Below, piece after piece: positions 24,126 through 30,506 of a stretch of DNA of 30,506 nucleotides; within the stretch, counting starts at the first letter, position 1; every line of letters starts with the position of its first letter. The notes under the pieces were generated by a model. The model was not told the DNA's origin, did no database searches, and saw only the letters and a program-made list of their open reading frames with translations. Source of the DNA: AP-15 sp036008325 (GTDB lineage: Bacteria; Pseudomonadota; Alphaproteobacteria; ATCC43930; CGMCC-115725). A program made the position numbers and the translations under genes. The DNA lies in the NCBI GenBank assembly GCA_036008325.1, contig DASYNW010000040.1:1-30506 (forward strand), read 5' to 3'.

Positions 24126-25394
24126 CTAGCTCCAGATTCCCGCAATGCCGCCATAAACCCCAAGCGCCGCGACGAGGCTCGACAAGCCGATGACGATCCA
24201 GCGATAGGTTCCACGCAGCCGATGCTCCTTCGGCAATGCCCGCATCGCCAACGCGACGAGGAAGCCCAGCACCAGCGGCAGCAGCAGCGCATTCATCACC
24301 TCGACCGCGACGTTGAGGCTCACCAGATCGGGAACCTCGGCGACGATGATGGCGCCGCCAACGACCGCGGCGGTATAGACAATATAAAACCATGGCGCCT
24401 CGAGCGGGCGGTGCTCGAGCGAATGTTTGTACCCGGCGATCTCGCCGAAACCCCAGGCGCAGGCAAGCGAGACGACGATCGCCGCCACCATTGCAGCGCC
24501 GGTCACGCCGAGCCCGAAGATCACGCGGCCCGCCATCGGGCCAAGGAACGGCGTCAAGGCATTGGCCATCTCGCCGACGGAGTCGAGATTGCCAGCTCCC
24601 CCAGAACTGCCGCCGCCGGCCTTGCCGATGGTGGCGGCGGTGGCGATCAGCACGGCCGCCATGACCAGCTGCGTGGCCACCGCCCCGAGGCAGGTATCCC
24701 AGCGCGCGCTTTTATAGTCCTCGGGCAGAAGCTTCTTATCGGCGACCGCAGATTGCTGATAGAAAATCATCCACGGCATGATGACGGCGCCGATATTGGC
24801 GGCCACGAGGTAGAGATAGTCCTTGTTGCCGAGCGGGAACTGCATCAGGCCTCGCACAAGCTCCGCGGCTTGCGGACGGCCGCAATAGGCGATCCAGAAA
24901 AACGCGCATTCGAACAATCCGAGAGCGATGGCGACGAGCTCGACCCGGCGATAGGAACCGGTCCACACGACCGCGAGCAGAAAGATCACGACCACCAGCA
25001 GGCTGATGCCGCGCGGCACGCCGAAGAGTTCGCCGACCCCCGCTACGCCGGAGAACTCGGTGAGCAAGGCGCCGACCGAGGCGACCCCCAGACCGGTCAC
25101 CGACAGCCACGCCCACCGCCTGCCGAAAACGTCACGGATCAGTTCGCCATGCCCCTTGCCGGTAAAGATGCCGAGACGCACGGTCAATTCCTGAACCACA
25201 TAAAGGATCGGCATCAGCGCGATCTGCAGAAGCAACAACCGATAGCCCCACTGGACTCCGCTTTGTCCGGCCGTGATGATGCTGCCGACATCGGTGTCCG
25301 CGAGCATGACGACCAGGCCCGGGCCGAGCACGGCAAAGAACCGCCGCGCACCGACGCTGGGCTTTCGGGGAACGGCAACGGCGCTTATGGACAT
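24126..25394 (-). CDS. Nramp-family metal transporter with altered metal-site motifs
   Basis: A 422-residue inner-membrane protein with about 11 hydrophobic segments. The overall Nramp pattern is clear from the first membrane helix (LGPGLVVML then GYRLL) and the later VMNALLLPLVLGF. Where MntH has DPGN, this protein reads DTDVGS (33-38): aligned on the flanking GP and GY residues, the metal-binding aspartate is Asp35 and the asparagine is replaced by Ser38. In helix 6 the MPHN motif reads MPWM (206-209), keeping the methionine but changing His to Trp. This suggests a variant subfamily whose substrate may differ from Mn2+ or Fe2+. ATG with AGGT five bases upstream; a promoter and palindromic operator lie just before it, suggesting metal-dependent repression. 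Confidence 0.85.
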   Translation of the reverse strand: MSISAVAVPRKPSVGARRFFAVLGPGLVVMLADTDVGSIITAGQSGVQWGYRLLLLQIALMPILYVVQELTVRLGIFTGKGHGELIRDVFGRRWAWLSVTGLGVASVGALLTEFSGVAGVGELFGVPRGISLLVVVIFLLAVVWTGSYRRVELVAIALGLFECAFFWIAYCGRPQAAELVRGLMQFPLGNKDYLYLVAANIGAVIMPWMIFYQQSAVADKKLLPEDYKSARWDTCLGAVATQLVMAAVLIATAATIGKAGGGSSGGAGNLDSVGEMANALTPFLGPMAGRVIFGLGVTGAAMVAAIVVSLACAWGFGEIAGYKHSLEHRPLEAPWFYIVYTAAVVGGAIIVAEVPDLVSLNVAVEVMNALLLPLVLGFLVALAMRALPKEHRLRGTYRWIVIGLSSLVAALGVYGGIAGIWS

Positions 25395-25404
25395 GGGTTA
25401 CCTG

Positions 25405-25427
25405 ATGCGAGTGAGACTTACTCGCAT
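25405..25427. promoter_or_regulatory. Palindromic operator upstream of the Nramp-family gene
   Basis: ATGCGAGT, seven bases, then ACTCGCAT; inner bases also pair, giving 10 of 11 matched pairs over 23 bp around a single central base. It starts 11 bp before the ATG and overlaps the -10 box of the promoter. Its size and symmetry fit a dimeric metalloregulator of the Fur/Mur type, which commonly controls Nramp genes in Alphaproteobacteria. The identity of the regulator is inferred. Confidence 0.65.
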
Positions 25428-25454
25428 ATAAGCTATCCCATTCGCGACCGTCAA
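25425..25454 (-). promoter_or_regulatory. Candidate sigma-70 promoter of the Nramp-family gene
   Basis: On the minus strand, TTGACG (25454-25449) is followed by TATATG after 18 bases (25430-25425), or by TTATAT after 17. The first hexamer matches the consensus in five of six positions. The transcript would have a leader of about 20-25 bases, and the 25405-25427 palindrome would cover its start. Confidence 0.55.
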
Positions 25455-25664
25455 CCAGCCATTTGGCAATGCCGAGAGAACGCTGACCCACGAGCCTCAC
25501 TTCGCCGGACGCGATACGCTAATAGTTTACATAACGCGCGGCAGACACGGCGCGAGTTGGGAGCGGCGACGGTCGCGACATTGCCGACGGCGTCATTGCT
25601 CTTTCGCGCGGATAGAGACGGACGGGATGTCACTCCAGGCGGAGCGCAGCCGACGCGGCAAGTC

Positions 25665-27008
25665 TTAAACTCGCTCGATCGCGGCCTCGCCGAATGCGCT
25701 GTTGGGCCAGGTCAATCCATAATGGTCGCGCAAGGTTTCGCCCTCATAGGCGGTCCGGAACAGCCCGCGCCGCTGCAACAGCGGGATCACCTCGGCGCTG
25801 AAGATGTCGAGTTGCGCCGGCAGCAAGGGCGGCATGATGTTGAAGCCGTCGGCGGCCCCATCGGTAAACCATTCCTCGATCAGATCGGCAATCTGCTCCG
25901 GCGTGCCGGCGGTGACGTAGTGGCCGCGCGCGCCGGCCAGATACCCGAGCAACTGCCGCAAGGTCGGCTGCTCGCGGCGCACCAGGCTCAGAATCACCTC
26001 GGTGCGGCTGCGCGCCGCCTCGACCGAGCCGGGGTCGGGGAAGTCCTCGGGCGCCAATGGCCGATCCAACGGCAGATGCGAGAAATCACGCCCGCCGAAG
26101 CGGTTGGAGAGCCGCTTGCGTCCGACCTCGGGGTCGGTCAAAACGTTGACCTCGCGCACCATCCGCTGCGCCTCGGCCTCGGTCGACGCGATCATCGGGC
26201 TGATCCCGGGCAGGATCAGCACCTGCTCGGCCGAGCGCCCCTCGGCCGTCGCCAGCGCCTTCAGATCGGCATAAAATTCCTGCGCCGTCGCCTTCTCGAC
26301 ATGAGCGGTGAAGACCGCGTCGGCATGCCGCGCCGCGAACCGGCGGCCGGTGTCGGACGAGCCGGCCTGCACCAGCACCGGACGCCCCTGCGGGCAGCGC
26401 GGCAGGTTCAACGGGCCGGCCACCTGGTAGAAATCGCCGCGGTGGTCGATCGGCCGGATGCGCTCCGGCCGTGCATACTGCCCGCCGACCCGATCGTCGA
26501 TGACCGCGTCCTCGGCCCAGCTGTCCCACAGCGCCTTGACCACGGTCATGAACTCCTCGCCGCGGGCATAGCGGTCGGCGTGGCTGACCTGGCCCGAGCC
26601 GCCGAAATTGCGCGCCGCCGTCGCCAGCCACGAGGTGACGATGTTCCAGGCGACGCGCCCGTTGCTGATGTGGTCGAGCGAGGCGAATTGGCGGGCGAGG
26701 TTGAACGGCTCGCTATAGGTGGTGGACGCGGTGGCGATCATCCCGATCCGGCTGGTCGCGACCGCCACCGCCGCCAGCACCGTCACCGGTTCGAGCCAGG
26801 TGCGCGCCGCCTGAGCCACATCTTCGCCGAGCGCCAGCTGGTCGGCGAGAAAGATCGAGTCGAACAGTGCGGCTTCCGCCCGCTGCGCCAAATCCTGGTA
26901 ATAGCGGATATCGGTCAGCGCCAGCGGCGACGAATCCGGATGCCGCCACGACGCCTCGTGGTGCCCGCGGCTGTGGATGAACAGATTGAGGTGCAACTGT
27001 CGCTGCAT
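25665..27008 (-). CDS. FMN-dependent monooxygenase, luciferase-like (NtaA/SnaA/DszA type)
   Basis: A 447-residue member of the luciferase-like monooxygenase superfamily, in the branch that includes nitrilotriacetate, pristinamycin IIA and dibenzothiophene-sulfone monooxygenases. Typical features are LNLFIHSRGHHEASWRHPD (7-25), LFDSIFLADQ (48-57), TASTTYSEPFNLARQFASLD (93-112) followed by HISNGRVAWNIVTSW, RYARGEEFMTVVKALWDSW and GRPVLVQAGSSDTGRRFAARHADAVFT. It would use reduced FMN from a partner reductase. The substrate is unknown; desulfonation or N/S-dealkylation are common in the branch. ATG at 27008 with GAGGAA eight bases upstream is preferred over a distant upstream start. It lies 121 bases after the SDR gene on the same strand and may share its transcript. 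Confidence 0.85.
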   Translation of the reverse strand: MQRQLHLNLFIHSRGHHEASWRHPDSSPLALTDIRYYQDLAQRAEAALFDSIFLADQLALGEDVAQAARTWLEPVTVLAAVAVATSRIGMIATASTTYSEPFNLARQFASLDHISNGRVAWNIVTSWLATAARNFGGSGQVSHADRYARGEEFMTVVKALWDSWAEDAVIDDRVGGQYARPERIRPIDHRGDFYQVAGPLNLPRCPQGRPVLVQAGSSDTGRRFAARHADAVFTAHVEKATAQEFYADLKALATAEGRSAEQVLILPGISPMIASTEAEAQRMVREVNVLTDPEVGRKRLSNRFGGRDFSHLPLDRPLAPEDFPDPGSVEAARSRTEVILSLVRREQPTLRQLLGYLAGARGHYVTAGTPEQIADLIEEWFTDGAADGFNIMPPLLPAQLDIFSAEVIPLLQRRGLFRTAYEGETLRDHYGLTWPNSAFGEAAIERV

Positions 27009-27129
27009 AACGCCTATTCCTCGGGTTCGCGGCGAGTTTCCGTTCGCCGCTGCCACTGCGCCAGCTCTGCGGGCCGATGACAAGCGCGAAGCAGCCGGGG
27101 CGGCCATGCCGTGGCCGGAGCGTGGGGCG

Positions 27130-27894
27130 CTAGCCCGAGGCGGAGAAGCCGCCATCGACCGGGATCGCGGCCCCGGTGACGAAGTCGGCGGCGGCCGAGG
27201 CGAGAAAGACGGCGACGCCCGCCAAGTCTGCGGGTTCGCCCCAGCGGCCGGCCGGGGTGCGGGCCAGCACCCGCTCGTGCAGCCCGGCGATCTCGCGGCG
27301 CGCCTCGCGGGTCAGTTCGGTGTCGATCCAGCCCGGCAGTACCGCGTTGACCTGGATGTTGTCGCCGGCCCAGGCGGCGGCGAGCGATTTGGTCATCTGC
27401 ACGAGTCCGCCCTTGCTCGCGGCATAAGGGACCGCATAGGCCGCGCCGAAGATCGAATACATCGAGCCGATGTTGATGATCTTGCCGCCGCCGCCCTCTT
27501 TCATCGCCGGGTGGGCGGCCTGCGCGCAGCGGAAGGCGCCGCTGAGGTTGGTATCGAGCACCGAGTGCCATTCGCCGGCACTGTAGGTCTCGGCCGGCTT
27601 GCGGATCGACATGCCGGCGTTGTTGACCAGGATGTCGAGCCGGCCGAACTGGCCGAGGGCAGCCTCGACCATCGCGCGGCACGAGCGCTCGTCGGCGACG
27701 TCGAGCGCAACAAAGACGGCATCGCCGCCGAGACCGGCGAGGGCCGCCACCGCCGCCGCGGATTTCGCCGGGTCGCGCGCCGCCACGACGATCCTCGCCC
27801 CGGCGCCGGCGAGCCCGCGGGCCATGCCGAGGCCGATCCCGCCATTGCCGCCGGTGACCACCGCGACCCGGCCCGACAGGTCGAACAGGCTCAT
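27130..27894 (-). CDS. Short-chain dehydrogenase/reductase, classical type
   Basis: A 254-residue NAD(P)-dependent oxidoreductase. The cofactor motif is TGGNGGIG (14-21), the adenine-binding Asp65 is in ALDVAD, NNAG is at 91-94, and the catalytic set is Ser144 (NIGSMYS), Tyr157 and Lys161 (PYAASKGG). PGWIDTELT and the C-terminal TGAAIPVDGGFSASG match classical SDRs of the 3-oxoacyl-ACP reductase/gluconate 5-dehydrogenase group. An ATG at 27894 is chosen; a GTG six bases earlier (27900) would add two residues. It follows the BamF-type gene by 46 bases, so it may be co-transcribed with the ileS group. The substrate cannot be named. Confidence 0.88.
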   Translation of the reverse strand: MSLFDLSGRVAVVTGGNGGIGLGMARGLAGAGARIVVAARDPAKSAAAVAALAGLGGDAVFVALDVADERSCRAMVEAALGQFGRLDILVNNAGMSIRKPAETYSAGEWHSVLDTNLSGAFRCAQAAHPAMKEGGGGKIINIGSMYSIFGAAYAVPYAASKGGLVQMTKSLAAAWAGDNIQVNAVLPGWIDTELTREARREIAGLHERVLARTPAGRWGEPADLAGVAVFLASAAADFVTGAAIPVDGGFSASG

Positions 27895-27940
27895 CCCCAC
27901 GACCGGCAGCGGGACCGCCGCCGGGGACAGCCGTCGGCGC

Positions 27941-28423
27941 TCAATAGACTCCTTTCAGCGGGGTCGTCTCGCGCTTTTCGACGGTCGCCCCGGCGGCCCC
28001 GGTATCGCCGGCAGTCAGCAATTTGTCCGACAGGCTCTGCGAGCCGACGATCGCGTTCTGGTCCGGCGCCTGCGGATTGGCGCCGAGATCGGGGAGGCCG
28101 CCGGTGCCGCGCAGGCGCAGATCGGGGGCCTCGTTGCCTGGCCCGCCCGGTCCGGCCTGGTCGATCGCCTGCTCGGCATCTTGTTGGGCGGTCTTTTCCT
28201 GCGGCCGCGGCGCGCCCGGCTCCGGCGGGCGCAGATCGAATTCGGGCGGCACGGTCAGCGGGGCCCGCGATTCGACCGCGAACTCGTCGGGCATCGGCGG
28301 ATCGAGGCCGATCGCCTGCTTCAGATCGGAGCATCCGGAAAGCAGCGACGCCCCGGCCAACGAGACAACGCAAAGCGAAACCAGACTGCGTCCGGCAACG
28401 CGAACCCGGCGATATTGCATCAT
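27941..28423 (-). CDS. DUF3035 outer-membrane lipoprotein (BamF type)
   Basis: A 160-residue lipoprotein. The signal peptide ends in LLSGC with the lipidated Cys31. Next comes the DUF3035 hallmark, PDEFAVESRAPLTVPPEFDLRPP (45-67). The rest is proline, glycine, glutamate and glutamine-rich and looks disordered, with a C-terminal AIVGSQSLSDKLLT. DUF3035 proteins are the alphaproteobacterial BamF subunit of the beta-barrel assembly machine, acting at the periplasmic face of the outer membrane. Its place 25 bases after lspA, the enzyme that processes lipoproteins, is the standard context. Start ATG has GGGAGGG nine bases upstream; a second ATG follows at once. Confidence 0.85.
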   Translation of the reverse strand: MMQYRRVRVAGRSLVSLCVVSLAGASLLSGCSDLKQAIGLDPPMPDEFAVESRAPLTVPPEFDLRPPEPGAPRPQEKTAQQDAEQAIDQAGPGGPGNEAPDLRLRGTGGLPDLGANPQAPDQNAIVGSQSLSDKLLTAGDTGAAGATVEKRETTPLKGVY

Positions 28424-28448
28424 GGCAGTAGTCCCTCCCGCCGGCTCT

Positions 28449-28930
28449 TTACCGCGTTTCGCGATGCAGAAGCAAGCCGTCGAGCAGCATTGCGGCGACG
28501 CCGACGCAGATTGCGCTGTCGGCGAGGTTGAACGCTGGCCAGTGCCACGATCCTATATGGAAATCGAGAAAGTCGACGACCGCGCCGAGGCGAATCCGGT
28601 CGACGACATTGCCGACAGCACCGCCGATGATCAGGCCGATCGCGACCGCAAGCAGCGCGCTCGTCACCCGCCGCAGCCAATAGACGAGCCCGGCGACGAT
28701 CAGCGCGGCGGCGAGCGAGAAGAGGAGGGCATCGGCCGCGGCACCACTCCCGGCGCCCGCATTGAACAAACCAAAACTCACCCCGCGATTGTAGACCAGG
28801 ACCAGGTTGAAAAACGAGGTCAGCCGCTCGCCGTCATACGCGTTCGCGACGAAATGGCCGAGAATAGCAGCCTTGCTGAGCTGGTCGAGGATCACCACGA
28901 CAAGGGCGATGGCGAGCCCGCGCGTCAGCA

Positions 28931-28931
<1 letters not shown>
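28449..28931 (-). CDS. lspA: Lipoprotein signal peptidase (signal peptidase II)
   Basis: A 160-residue inner-membrane aspartic protease that removes the signal peptide from diacylglyceryl-modified prolipoproteins. Four membrane helices are seen (about 5-24, 67-87, 92-108, 139-155). Conserved motifs are DQLSK (16-20), NRGVSFG (48-54), GNVVDRI with catalytic Asp111, and FNLADSAI with catalytic Asp138. The ATG overlaps the stop of ileS by one base (TGATG), which fixes the start and implies coupled translation. A longer in-frame reading extends back into ileS but is not supported by any homology. Confidence 0.95.

Positions 28932-30506
<1,575 letters not shown>

Noticed and set aside
24222..27080. 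Open frame of about 950 codons on the plus strand
   Set aside because: It runs antisense through the Nramp and monooxygenase genes, both well supported, and has only low-complexity charged sequence.
26977..28431. Open frame of 484 codons on the plus strand
   Set aside because: It is antisense to the SDR and BamF-type genes and has no domain pattern.

Overview
The window reads as a chromosomal segment of a GC-rich alphaproteobacterium. The strongest lineage marker is the run ileS-lspA-DUF3035 lipoprotein (BamF type) at the right end, an arrangement and a lipoprotein family typical of Alphaproteobacteria. Palindromic intergenic repeats of a kind common in soil Alphaproteobacteria (3769-3889 and 18653-18673) fit this, as does the abundance of branched-chain-amino-acid-type (Liv/HAAT) ABC transporters. 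I cannot name a genus. Coding density is high. About 28 genes are supported, two of them cut by the window edges. I see no tRNA, rRNA, CRISPR array, transposase or phage gene.

Left part (1-7812): the 3' end of an IlvD/Edd dehydratase; a three-gene operon for a cobalt-type thiocyanate hydrolase (scnB-scnA-scnC, 725-2189) followed 40 nt later by an N-acyl-D-amino-acid deacylase-like amidohydrolase; a convergent M20 metallopeptidase, with a large imperfect inverted repeat between the two; then two MscS-type mechanosensitive channels arranged tail to tail with overlapping stop codons.

Middle (7911-16267): a complete Liv-type uptake operon on the minus strand (binding protein, LivH, a LivM-LivG fusion, LivF); a YcjF/DUF697 membrane protein; and, divergently, a two-component flavin monooxygenase (acyl-CoA-dehydrogenase-fold oxygenase plus flavin reductase). 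A 347-nt AT-rich stretch with short direct repeats precedes a secreted protein of unknown function (16615-17985). It faces a BamE-like periplasmic protein and a large secreted LVIVD-repeat protein on the other strand.

Right part (20779-30506): a second Liv operon (H, M, G, F) without a binding protein; a divergent Nramp-family transporter whose two metal-site motifs are altered and which has a strong palindromic operator over its promoter; an FMN-dependent LLM-class monooxygenase, an SDR dehydrogenase, the BamF-type lipoprotein, lspA and the 3' part of ileS.

Taken together, the accessory genes suggest a scavenging soil or water bacterium that imports small organic molecules through the Liv systems and oxidises or hydrolyses them with flavin monooxygenases, an SDR enzyme, amidohydrolase and peptidase. 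It probably releases ammonia and carbonyl sulfide from thiocyanate. The most unusual items are the scn operon with a shortened alpha subunit and no visible activator gene, the LivM-LivG fusion with a repeat-derived N-terminus, and the variant Nramp gene with its operator.
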